Shown: piece after piece, positions 6,717 to 13,194 of the stretch
How positions within the stretch are numbered: position 1 is the stretch's first letter
How the letters are laid out: each line of letters begins with the position of its first letter
NCBI GenBank assembly: GCA_002492045.1
Contig: DKXC01000116.1
Span: 37,124-57,221 of the forward strand
Direction of reading: 5' to 3'
DNA length: 20,098 nucleotides
Origin: Micrococcaceae bacterium UBA7136
Lineage (GTDB): Bacteria; Actinomycetota; Actinomycetes; Actinomycetales; Micrococcaceae
Notes under the pieces: generated by a model
Databases searched by the model: none
Told to the model about the DNA's origin: nothing
Seen by the model: the letters and a program-made list of their open reading frames with translations, nothing else
Program-made: the position numbers and the translations under genes

Positions 6717-8060
6717 GTGTCTCTACATACAAGTGGCGTCTCTAAGGAGCTTTCTCAGGCCCTACAGCCATCGTCCCCCCGGGCTCGCCTGCGTTCCGTC
6801 TTTCCCCTAGGCGTCTTCGCATCTAGTAGCGAGCAGGACCGGATTATGGGCCCCAGCTCCTTCCGCCTCTACTACTACCTTGAGATTGTCTACTCACTGA
6901 TTGCTGTTGGCCTGCTCTTGCAGTCCCTGGCCAACCTGTCAGAAAGCCGTGGCGGTAACTCCTTCTGGTACCTGCTGCTCTTTCCCCTGGTCGTTGTTCA
7001 TGGCTCCCTCCTCATGTACGACGGGGTCCGTAAGGAAATCCGCCCCTACCTCATCTCCTCTGCCCCCCTACTGGGCTACGGGGCCTACCTGTTGTGGCCT
7101 CTGACCCAGGGGGCCCAGCACTCAGCTATTTCCTGGGCCTGGCTCTTCGGTATCTACAGCATGCTAGTAACAGCCTTCTGCCAGGACTACCGGTCTGCCC
7201 TGATCCACGGCCTGGCCACGCCCCTAGCCTTCTGGGCCAGTGCCTGGGCCAGCTTCTACCTGCACGGCGTCCCGGTCCAAGACAGTGAACTACTGATCCG
7301 TCTGGTCTTCCTCACTTTCTGCTGTCTCCTTTTAAGTGGCCTCCCCCGCTTTGCCCTCAACGCTGTGCGGGAAGCCGACAAAACCTATTACGAGACCCTC
7401 TCAGCCCAGCTACTGCTCAACCGCTCTCGCGACTACGCCCAAGAGCTACAGAACTTCGACAAGCTGGTTCACGATAACGTCATGGCCGCCCTCTTGGACG
7501 CCAGCCGACGTCCCGGCCCCCTGCCCCAGCGCACCCAGCTGCTGGCCAGGCGGGCCATCGGGGTGCTAGAAGAAGAGGCCCTCAAGACCCAGCCCCAGCG
7601 GCTGGTTACCTTCCAGGCCCTGACCGAGCATATCGCCGAAGGTGTAGAACCCTGGGGCCAGCGCCTCCGTTTTGTGGCTGACCCGGTAGAAGATTTTCCC
7701 CAGGCTAACCCAGAATCAACCCTGCCCCACACGGCAGCTAGGGCCTTCACCCAGGCGGTGACCGAGGCTGTGTCTAACTCGGCCCGTCACTCTAAGGCCC
7801 GCACCACCTATATTTCGATTCGGACCGAGACCCGCCGTCCTAAGAACTCCACCCGCTCTGAAGAGCTACGCCCCTATGTCATCTGTACGGTGTCCGATAA
7901 GGGGGTGGGCTTCTCGATGAGCGGGCTGGACTTCCGCCGTCTGGGTGTGCGAGTCTCTATGATTCGTAGCATGGAGGAGGTGGGGGGCCTGGTCCATATT
8001 TCTTCAGCCCCCGAAAACGGCACCACTGTTACTATCCAATGGCCTAACGAGAACGCCTAA
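6717..8060 (+). CDS. Membrane sensor histidine kinase (DesK/NarX type)
   Basis: This is the likely partner kinase of the upstream regulator. I choose the GTG at 6717 because AAGGA lies 8 nt before it; ATG 6846 also has a plausible site. The 447-residue product has about 43 soluble residues, then six hydrophobic segments (roughly 55-73, 82-101, 111-128, 137-154, 161-182, 190-208). A coiled dimerisation region follows with a candidate phospho-histidine H252 in KLVHDNVMAALLD, which departs from the usual E-H-D pattern. The ATP-binding domain has an N box (TEAVSNSARHS, 349-359), a G1 box DKGVGF (394-399) and a G2-like RLGVRVSM (408-415). The absence of an extracellular sensor domain suggests sensing within the membrane. 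Its stop overlaps the next start by one base (TAATG). Confidence 0.88.
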   Translation: MSLHTSGVSKELSQALQPSSPRARLRSVFPLGVFASSSEQDRIMGPSSFRLYYYLEIVYSLIAVGLLLQSLANLSESRGGNSFWYLLLFPLVVVHGSLLMYDGVRKEIRPYLISSAPLLGYGAYLLWPLTQGAQHSAISWAWLFGIYSMLVTAFCQDYRSALIHGLATPLAFWASAWASFYLHGVPVQDSELLIRLVFLTFCCLLLSGLPRFALNAVREADKTYYETLSAQLLLNRSRDYAQELQNFDKLVHDNVMAALLDASRRPGPLPQRTQLLARRAIGVLEEEALKTQPQRLVTFQALTEHIAEGVEPWGQRLRFVADPVEDFPQANPESTLPHTAARAFTQAVTEAVSNSARHSKARTTYISIRTETRRPKNSTRSEELRPYVICTVSDKGVGFSMSGLDFRRLGVRVSMIRSMEEVGGLVHISSAPENGTTVTIQWPNENA

Positions 8061-9076
8061 TGCTAGTCAAACACTATCGAAACTGGCTTCTGCCCCTTAT
8101 GCTGGCCCTAGCTGTCTTCCTGGGCTTGATTGCCTTCTACCTCTGGTACACCAACTACACGGTGCCCCTTGCCCCCCACTGGGCCCAGGTGCTAGGAGCA
8201 GTCACCCTGCCCGCTCTACTGATTTACCTACCGGTCAGTAAGTTGAGGATTCCAGACCTTTTTCTGCCTCTCTTTCTGATTCTGGGCATTAATAGCATTG
8301 AAACTACCCTGCGGTCCATCAGCCATTCTTTGACCTTCGCTAACCTCTCCTGGCCCCTGCTGGTCTACACCCTGCTCTCGGTCAGCCTGGTGCTGCGGCG
8401 GCACATGGTCTACGGCTGGCTTTTCTTCACCAGTTTTGTGTTGCTGACCCTCAACTGGCATGCCAACTATTTCAATGCCCGCCTGACCCTGGCTAGTGAG
8501 TTCTTTATCCCGACGGCTCTCATGCTGGTTGCTACCCTGGTGCCTAAGCAGATTGAGCAGGCAGTCTCTAAGACCCGTCAGGCCCGGGGTATGCGGGTGC
8601 TGGCTGATTCTGGCCGGGCCGAAGAGCAGGATATGAGCCAGGTTGCTACCCAACGGGTGCAGGAGGTTCGTACCTTGACTGAGGATATGCTGCACCGTAT
8701 CGCCTATAACCCGTCGCCGGTCACCCCCCAGGAGATGGACGAGTTCCGCTTTACCGAGGCCCAGCTGCGGGATACGATTCGGGGCCGCTACATTGTTAAC
8801 CAGCAGATTCTCGATGCGGCCTGGCTGGCCCGTCAGCGGGGGGTCAAGGTAGATATTTTGGACGAGCGAGGTTCGGCCCTGCCCCCAGAGGTCACCAAGA
8901 CCCTGACCCAGGCGGCAGTAGATCTCTTTGATAATGCCCTGGGCGGTACCATCACCATCCGGGCTTTCCCGGCAGACGACCGGAGTGCGGTGCTGCTGGT
9001 GCATGATGGCAATTCTGAGGAAGAGGAGCCCAGCGCTATTGATATTTCTCAGACCGGCCAGGTTGAGCGTTTTTAG
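8060..9076 (+). CDS. Six-helix membrane protein, degenerate kinase-like partner
   Basis: Not a recognised named family. The 338-residue product has about six hydrophobic segments (roughly 9-30, 42-60, 66-84, 95-113, 118-136, 146-163), then a long helical stretch (about 165-245) and a C-terminal part that resembles the beginning of a histidine-kinase ATPase domain: AAVDLFDNALGGTITIRAF looks like an N-box helix and strand, and RSAVLLVHDG like the strand leading to the G1 box. The protein then ends in an acidic tail without G1, F or G2 boxes, and I see no H-box with the family pattern. It therefore looks like a catalytically dead relative of the preceding kinase, coupled to it by a TAATG overlap. 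A co-sensor or heterodimer partner is inferred. Confidence 0.8.
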   Translation: MLVKHYRNWLLPLMLALAVFLGLIAFYLWYTNYTVPLAPHWAQVLGAVTLPALLIYLPVSKLRIPDLFLPLFLILGINSIETTLRSISHSLTFANLSWPLLVYTLLSVSLVLRRHMVYGWLFFTSFVLLTLNWHANYFNARLTLASEFFIPTALMLVATLVPKQIEQAVSKTRQARGMRVLADSGRAEEQDMSQVATQRVQEVRTLTEDMLHRIAYNPSPVTPQEMDEFRFTEAQLRDTIRGRYIVNQQILDAAWLARQRGVKVDILDERGSALPPEVTKTLTQAAVDLFDNALGGTITIRAFPADDRSAVLLVHDGNSEEEEPSAIDISQTGQVERF

Positions 9077-9397
9077 GCTGATTTTAGGCTAATTTCGGCG
9101 GAGCTGGGGACAGACTGTAGGGTCTTCATCGAAAACTGTCCCCATATGGAGTGACAGTTTTGAGGGGATGGGACTCAAATCTTTCAGGTAGACTGGTAAC
9201 AGCTTGAGAGAAGAGCTGCCGAGTCGTGGGGACTCAGCTTCTAGTGACGTTGGGGGACTGACCTAGAAAGCCTCAGAGCATCTCTCTTTCAAGAAGCAAA
9301 GCTGAATATAGCTTGGCAAGCTGGCTCCGACACCAGTTAACCGGATTTTTCGTTAGGGGAGAATATCCGGTCAACGTTAGGATTTGAGCTAAAGAAT
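9077..9397. other. Gene-free stretch with several inverted repeats
   Basis: No credible protein gene in 9077-9534. TTTTAGGCT repeats at 9071-9079 and 9082-9090. GGGGACAG (9106-9113) pairs with CTGTCCCC (9136-9143), while AAAACTGTC (9132-9140) pairs with GACAGTTTT (9153-9161); the two compete. TTTGAG (9159-9164) pairs with CTCAAA (9174-9179), GAGTC with GACTC near 9220-9235, and GTTAACCGGAT (9336-9346) with ATCCGGTCAAC (9365-9375) with one mismatch. A terminator follows at 9398. This could be an untranslated tail or a small RNA; I do not recognise a known RNA family. Confidence 0.4.
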
Positions 9398-9433
9398 AAA
9401 AGGGCCTCCCGCTCCGTTGCGGAAGGCCCTTTT
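9398..9433. terminator. Bidirectional intrinsic terminator
   Basis: AAAAGGGCCT (9398-9407) pairs perfectly with AGGCCCTTTT (9424-9433); CCGC/GCGG (9409-9412 with 9419-9422) extends the inner stem. T runs follow on both strands (TTTTCTCTT on plus, TTTTATTCTTT on minus). It closes transcription from the signalling operon or from an RNA in the preceding gap. Confidence 0.85.
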
Positions 9434-9534
9434 CTCTTGCCCTTCTAACCAGTTTCTGGGGCCAGGCCCCTCCCCTAGTGGGCGGCCAGCCCCAGTTTCT
9501 GGTAAAGTTCTTCATGGTCTAATACTCAGACTGT

Positions 9535-9606
9535 GCCTCCATAGCTCAGGGGTAGAGCATTTCCCTCGTAAAGAAAAGGTCGTCAGTTCGAATCTGACTG
9601 GGGGCT
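9535..9606 (+). tRNA. tRNA-Thr (anticodon CGT)
   Basis: Full cloverleaf: acceptor GCCTCCA (9535-9541) with TGGGGGC (9599-9605), D stem GCTC/GAGC, anticodon loop CTCGTAA (9565-9571) with CGT reading ACG codons, T stem GTCAG/CTGAC around TTCGAAT, discriminator T9606. CCA is not encoded. The anticodon stem TTTCC / AGAAA has a C-A mismatch at the pair next to the loop (31-39), where GGAAA would be expected. A TAATAC box at 9520-9525 may be the -10; no clear -35 is seen. Confidence 0.95.
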
Positions 9607-9616
9607 CAAAGACTAA

Positions 9617-9648
9617 CCCCGCCGTCCTCCCCAGGACGGCGGGGTTTT
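9617..9648 (+). terminator. Intrinsic terminator of tRNA-Thr
   Basis: CCCCGCCGTCC (9617-9627) pairs perfectly with GGACGGCGGGG (9634-9644) around a 6-nt loop, followed by TTTT. It begins 10 nt after the tRNA. Confidence 0.9.
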
Positions 9649-9681
9649 CTCGTCTTACCAGCTAAGTCGCTAGTAAAATAA

Positions 9682-9711
9682 TGGTGGGCTGGGCATCCGC
9701 CCAGCCCACCA
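9682..9711 (-). terminator. Perfect 13-bp hairpin, terminator on the minus strand
   Basis: TGGTGGGCTGGGC (9682-9694) pairs perfectly with 9699-9711 around ATCC. On the minus strand it is followed by TTATTTTAC, a U-rich tail, so it most likely ends transcription coming from the lyase/microprotein operon, beyond repeat copy B. I see nothing gene-like in 9712-9840. Confidence 0.75.
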
Positions 9712-9840
9712 CAACAAAATAGTGAGGATAAAACCAGTGTGAGTGCCTGCTCTAGTTGCTACACGGCCAGGTACTCGGCCCCCACTATACAGTAGAAGGA
9801 CTCATCTTTTCTAAAAATCTACCTCAGCTAGGTTCAGAGG

Positions 9841-9978
9841 CTTATTCGTAGGGGTAGGCGAAGGCAGACTCGCGGCGAAGCCACTGGCATCGGGGCTGGC
9901 GTGAATCGCCGAGCCTTGCGAGGCGAGAGGGAGGCGGCGAGCGCGAGTCTGCAAGCCTAACCCGACCTAATGAATAAG
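9841..9978. repeat. Dispersed palindromic repeat, copy B (long form)
   Basis: A 138-bp element bounded by CTTATTC (9841-9847) and GAATAAG (9972-9978). Inner arms TAGGC and GGCAGACTCGCG mirror CGCGAGTCTGC and GCCTA. The centre, with TCGCC/GGCGA arms, is shared with the copy at 11773-11907. It starts 9 nt beyond the stop of the 61-residue minus-strand gene. Confidence 0.85.
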
Positions 9979-9987
9979 CTCAATTCC

Positions 9988-10173
9988 CTAGGAGTCCTCG
10001 CCGCCGTCCCCAATCAGGTAGGCCCAGAACCAGGAGGTCACCAGGGCCAGCACCAGGGGAACATAGAGGGCCGTGTCCTGCTTAAAAAGCCAGCGGTAGG
10101 CAAACCAGAGGCCAGCAGAAGGAAGCAGCAGGCCCAGAAAGAGCCCCAGAAAGTTTCGTGTTCGAGCAAGCAC
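9988..10173 (-). CDS. Small two-helix membrane protein, 61 residues
   Basis: Unrecognised. The GTG at 10173 has a strong GGGAGG site 6 nt upstream and lies 14 nt after the lyase stop, so the two are cotranscribed. The product begins with a basic stretch (MLARTRNF), has a hydrophobic segment at about 8-27, a short charged turn (RWLFKQDT) and a second hydrophobic segment at about 36-54, and ends with an acidic tail (GDGGEDS). This is a small polytopic membrane protein with both ends probably cytoplasmic by the positive-inside rule. Repeat copy B follows its stop. Confidence 0.75.
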   Translation of the reverse strand: MLARTRNFLGLFLGLLLPSAGLWFAYRWLFKQDTALYVPLVLALVTSWFWAYLIGDGGEDS

Positions 10174-10187
10174 CAGTAGCCTCCCCT

Positions 10188-11039
10188 CTACTTACGCCAG
10201 AGGCCGTAGGTCTTGGCCAGGTCTGAGACCTTACGGGCCCGGGCCAGACGGGGCAGGTAGGAGCCGTCCTTGGGCACGCTATCGCCCTCGGTCTTCTCTA
10301 GCAGTTCCTTGGCCCAGGCAATCTCATCGGCTGAGGGGGCCAAAGCCAGGTTAATAGTCTCGATCTGGGCCGGTTCCAGGGTCAGCTTGCCGGTCATACC
10401 GTGGTTGGTGGTGACCTGGCAGTCCCGCACCAGGTCGCTACCCAGGGCCCCCATAGAGGGCCCGTCAATGGGTCCAGCTAGGCCACCTACCCGGGAGGCA
10501 ATGACCAGCTGGGAGCGGGCATAGGCCAGGGCCAGGGGGTCGGCCGACACACCGGTGTCTCGGCGGTAGTCGCCCAGGCCAAAGGCCAGGCGGAAGGTAC
10601 CTGGGGCCTTAGCAATAGCCACGGCATTGACCATGCCCAGGGCCGTCTCAATCAGGGCGATGACGGGGGTACCGGCCGGTAGCATCATGGCGGTTCGGGT
10701 CACCTGGTCGGGGTCCTCAGCCATGGCCAGCATGACCCCCTTGAGGCCCTTGGCATGGTTGAGGGCAGCCAGGTCTTCTTTCCAGTAGGGGCTGTCGTTG
10801 CCGTTAACCCTCACCCAGGCAGAGGCCGAAGCGTTGAGCATGTCAACAGTATGCTGGCGGGCGGCTTCTTTCTGGTCGGGCGGGCAGCCATCCTCAAGGT
10901 CGATGATGACCGAGTCAGCCTCAGACTCTAGGGCGGCAGCAATGGTTTCTTCGCTGGAGGCAGCAGAGACCAAAAGCCAGGAGCGGGAGAGACGGGCAGG
11001 CAGGGAGGCTGCCCGCTCGTTGCGGTGAAATTGGATCAC
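10188..11039 (-). CDS. CitE-like HpcH/HpaI-family lyase
   Basis: This belongs to the citrate lyase beta-subunit-like group of the HpcH/HpaI aldolase superfamily, TIM-barrel enzymes that use Mg2+ to cleave or form C-C bonds or hydrolyse thioesters of CoA substrates. In the 283-residue product I see IIDLEDG (45-51), VRVN (76-79), IETALG (130-135) with E131 as a metal ligand, and FGLGDY (153-158) with D157 as the other. Near residue 215 the usual GK..IHP-Q signature reads GKLTLEPAQ, with glutamate in the histidine position. GTG start at 11039 with AAGGA 7 nt upstream. No other citrate lyase subunits are nearby, so this is not a classical citrate lyase; a stand-alone CoA-ester lyase or thioesterase is more likely. 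Confidence 0.88.
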   Translation of the reverse strand: MIQFHRNERAASLPARLSRSWLLVSAASSEETIAAALESEADSVIIDLEDGCPPDQKEAARQHTVDMLNASASAWVRVNGNDSPYWKEDLAALNHAKGLKGVMLAMAEDPDQVTRTAMMLPAGTPVIALIETALGMVNAVAIAKAPGTFRLAFGLGDYRRDTGVSADPLALAYARSQLVIASRVGGLAGPIDGPSMGALGSDLVRDCQVTTNHGMTGKLTLEPAQIETINLALAPSADEIAWAKELLEKTEGDSVPKDGSYLPRLARARKVSDLAKTYGLWRK

Positions 11040-11078
11040 GACGGGGTCCTTATCACTGTGATTTTTGACCCTCCTAGT

Positions 11079-11749
11079 CTACTCCTCCAGGCGGCCGTCT
11101 ACCATGCGCCAGCTTCCTTGGGTCAGGGCCAGCTGCTCCAGGTCGTGGGTAATCATGAGGGTGGCTGTACCGAACTCCCGGGTGACCTCAGCCAGCAGCT
11201 GGACGATAGCCTCCGACCGTTCAGCGTCCAGGGCGCTAGTGGGCTCATCCGCCAGCAGTAGCAGGGGCGACCCCATCAGGGCCCGGGCAATATTGACCCG
11301 CTGACGCTGGCCTGGTCCTTGAGCCCTACCAGGTCGAGCAGGTCGGCTGCCCGGCTGCGGGCCTCTTTGAGCTGGGCACCGCCCAGACCTGAAATCCTGG
11401 CCATGACTTCTAGCTGTTCTAGGGCGGTCAGGGAGGGAATCAGGTTGGGCTGCTGAAAGATGAGACCAATTTTTTCTCGCCGCAGCCGAGCCAGCTGGGC
11501 TTCACTGTAGCTGCTGGTGTCTTGCCCCTGGATCAGGCGCTGGCCCGAGCTGGGCTGGATCAGGCCGGCAGCTACCGAGAGAAGAGATGACTTACCGGAG
11601 CCAGAAGAACCGGTCAGGGCCTTGAAGTCCCCGGCCTTGAGGGTCAGGCTGACCCGGTCCAGGGCCCGAACCGTGCGGGGCTGGCCCTGGTCGTCCAGGC
11701 CGTCGGGGTAGTCCAGGCTGATGTCTTTGAGTTCTAGGATGCTAGTCAT
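11079..11749 (-). pseudogene. Broken ABC exporter ATPase (HrtA/MacB-like)
   Basis: Two adjacent frames make one damaged ATPase. The upstream part (11749-11276) has Walker A GSSGSGKSS (about 48-56) and a Q-loop in FQQPNL, runs to LVGLKDQA and then goes out of frame to a TGA. The downstream part (from about 11316 to 11079) resumes in another frame as QRQRVNIARALMG, then Walker B LLLADEP, D-loop SALD and the H-loop in MITHD. The LSGG half of the signature and about ten preceding residues are missing. The junction reads CAGGCCAGCGTCAG, consistent with a deletion between two GGCC-containing sites. TGATG at 11274-11278 could restart translation, but the signature motif would still be absent, so ATP hydrolysis should be lost. 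Partner permease at 11913 is intact. Confidence 0.85.
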
Positions 11750-11772
11750 GAGGGGGCTTTCTCTGTGAAGGG

Positions 11773-11907
11773 TTATTCAGACGGGTAGGTGAAGGCAGGC
11801 TCGTGGCGAAGCCGCTGGCACGGGGGCTGGCCTGAATCGCCGAGTTTACGAGGCGAGAGGGATGCGGCAAGCACGAGCCTGCAAACCTATCCCGACCTCA
11901 TGAATAA
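11773..11907. repeat. Dispersed palindromic repeat, copy C (long form)
   Basis: A 135-bp element bounded by TTATTC (11773-11778) and GAATAA (11902-11907), same orientation as copies A and B. Arm GGCAGGCTCGTG mirrors CACGAGCCTGC. Compared with copy B, the arms differ at paired positions on both sides, so pairing is kept. It lies between the permease stop and the ATPase start, inside an exporter operon. Confidence 0.85.
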
Positions 11908-11912
11908 GACTT

Positions 11913-13001
11913 TTAGTTGCCGCCCAGGGCGAGCAGGGGGTCAACGGTGGTTACCCGGCTGAGGGCTCCCAGGGCGCCCAGCATGCCCAGAATCCAGATG
12001 CCCAGGGCAGGGCCCAGCAGAATCAAGGCAGAAAGTTGGAAGGGCAGCAGACCCTGTAGGTAGGATCCCAGCCCCCAGGCAACTAGGGTTCCCAGCAGGC
12101 TACCCATAGCCAGAACCAGGGCAGCTTGGGCTAGGGCGTCCTTGAAGAGGAAGCCGCGAGAGGCCCCCAGGGCCCTCAGGATGGCAATGTCCTGGGTGCG
12201 TTGGATAGTCCAGATGGTTAGGAAGGAAACAATGACTAGGGAAGAAATCAGGTAGAGGAAGCCCTGCATGGCCCGCAGGGAGGCGTTCTCTGAGGCGTAG
12301 GCGGGCAGGGCTGAGAAGGCTTCCTGGGCGGTGAGGGCCTGGGTTCCGGTCTGCTGGGCCAGGGCCTGGTAGTCGGCCTGGCCGCTGGCCAGGATGATGG
12401 ATCCTACCGGGCTGCTGGCCTCCTGGGCAGGCTGGTGGGTCAGGGCCTGCCAGGTGCTAGTGGTGATCCAGCCGACGGGGGTGTGGGAGTAGAAGGCGTC
12501 CTGGGTCAGGCCCGAAACCGTCAGCTCAGCGCCCAGGATGGTCACCCGATCGCCGGTGCCTACCCCAATCTCTTGGGCCAGGGTTTGGGGTAGCAGGACC
12601 TCCTGATCTTGCGGGTCTTGGCCTTCTAGAATCTGGATATCTGCTGGCCGCTGGGGGTTCTGGGCGGGGCTGGCGGCCAGGGTCAGGGAGCTGGCGCTCT
12701 GGCCCTGAATCTTACTGGTCATGAGGGCCAGGGGCTGGGCTTGGAGCCCGGCCTGCTGCCAGCTGTCTACCAGGGCCTGGCTGACGCTGGAGTCGGTGAA
12801 GGAGGCCTTGTCACCGGGGTTAGAGGGGGCAAAGACCAGCCGGTCGGCTTCTAGCCTTTCCAGCAGGTCGGTGTTCTGCCGTCCTAGGCCGCCGGTGAGG
12901 CCGGTCAGCATGACCAGCAGGAAGGTAATGAGGGCTACGGTCAGGCCCATGAGGGCGAAGCGGCCTTTAGCGAAGAGGATGTCGCGCCAAGCAAGAAACA
13001 T
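11913..13001 (-). CDS. FtsX/MacB-type ABC exporter permease (HrtB-like)
   Basis: This is the membrane subunit of an ABC exporter. The 362-residue product has the layout of a DUF214/FtsX permease: one N-terminal helix (about 14-36), a large extracellular domain (about 40-240, rich in Q, A and S), and three C-terminal helices (about 246-267, 285-313, 322-348), with the RTQDIAILRALGASRGF coupling segment near 268-285. It most resembles four-helix permeases such as HrtB, which exports heme with HrtA, and lies divergent from a kinase/regulator pair as hrtBA does from chrSA in Corynebacterium. Substrate is inferred only from this layout. AAAGG lies 7 nt before the ATG. The downstream ATPase gene is broken, so the permease may be non-functional or rely on another ATPase. 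Confidence 0.85.
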   Translation of the reverse strand: MFLAWRDILFAKGRFALMGLTVALITFLLVMLTGLTGGLGRQNTDLLERLEADRLVFAPSNPGDKASFTDSSVSQALVDSWQQAGLQAQPLALMTSKIQGQSASSLTLAASPAQNPQRPADIQILEGQDPQDQEVLLPQTLAQEIGVGTGDRVTILGAELTVSGLTQDAFYSHTPVGWITTSTWQALTHQPAQEASSPVGSIILASGQADYQALAQQTGTQALTAQEAFSALPAYASENASLRAMQGFLYLISSLVIVSFLTIWTIQRTQDIAILRALGASRGFLFKDALAQAALVLAMGSLLGTLVAWGLGSYLQGLLPFQLSALILLGPALGIWILGMLGALGALSRVTTVDPLLALGGN

Positions 13002-13194
13002 GGTCTGCCTTTCTGGGCCCCTGGGCCCGGTCTCTTACTCTTATTCAAGCATTTGCCGGTAGCCGGGCACATCGGCAGGAGGGGTGAAGATAAAATCAGC
13101 CTTTTGGATGATGTTCGCTGCTTCCCTCTGGCCGACCGAGGGTGTAGGGGTAGAGGGGAAGAAGTTTTTGTTCTGTTCTGGCCCTGGAGGTGGC
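13002..13194. promoter_or_regulatory. Divergent promoter region, exporter versus kinase
   Basis: The 193-nt gap between the permease and kinase starts must hold both promoters. A small inverted repeat, TGCCG (13054-13058) and CGGCA (13073-13077), with GCCGGTAGCCGG inside it, lies about 55-75 nt upstream of the permease and is the best candidate for an operator of the neighbouring regulator. I cannot name convincing -35/-10 boxes. A GTG at 13084 in frame with the kinase would shorten this gap, but is disfavoured. Confidence 0.35.

Noticed and set aside
9273..9515. 80-residue minus-strand frame before tRNA-Thr
   Set aside because: It crosses the intrinsic terminator at 9398-9433 and the inverted repeat at 9336-9375; composition is not protein-like.
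9417..9665. 82-residue plus-strand frame
   Set aside because: It contains the whole tRNA-Thr gene and two terminators.
13084..13194. 37-residue extension of the second kinase from GTG 13084
   Set aside because: The AGGAGG sits too close to that GTG, and ATG 13195 has an ideal GGAGG and begins a typical cytoplasmic head before the first helix.
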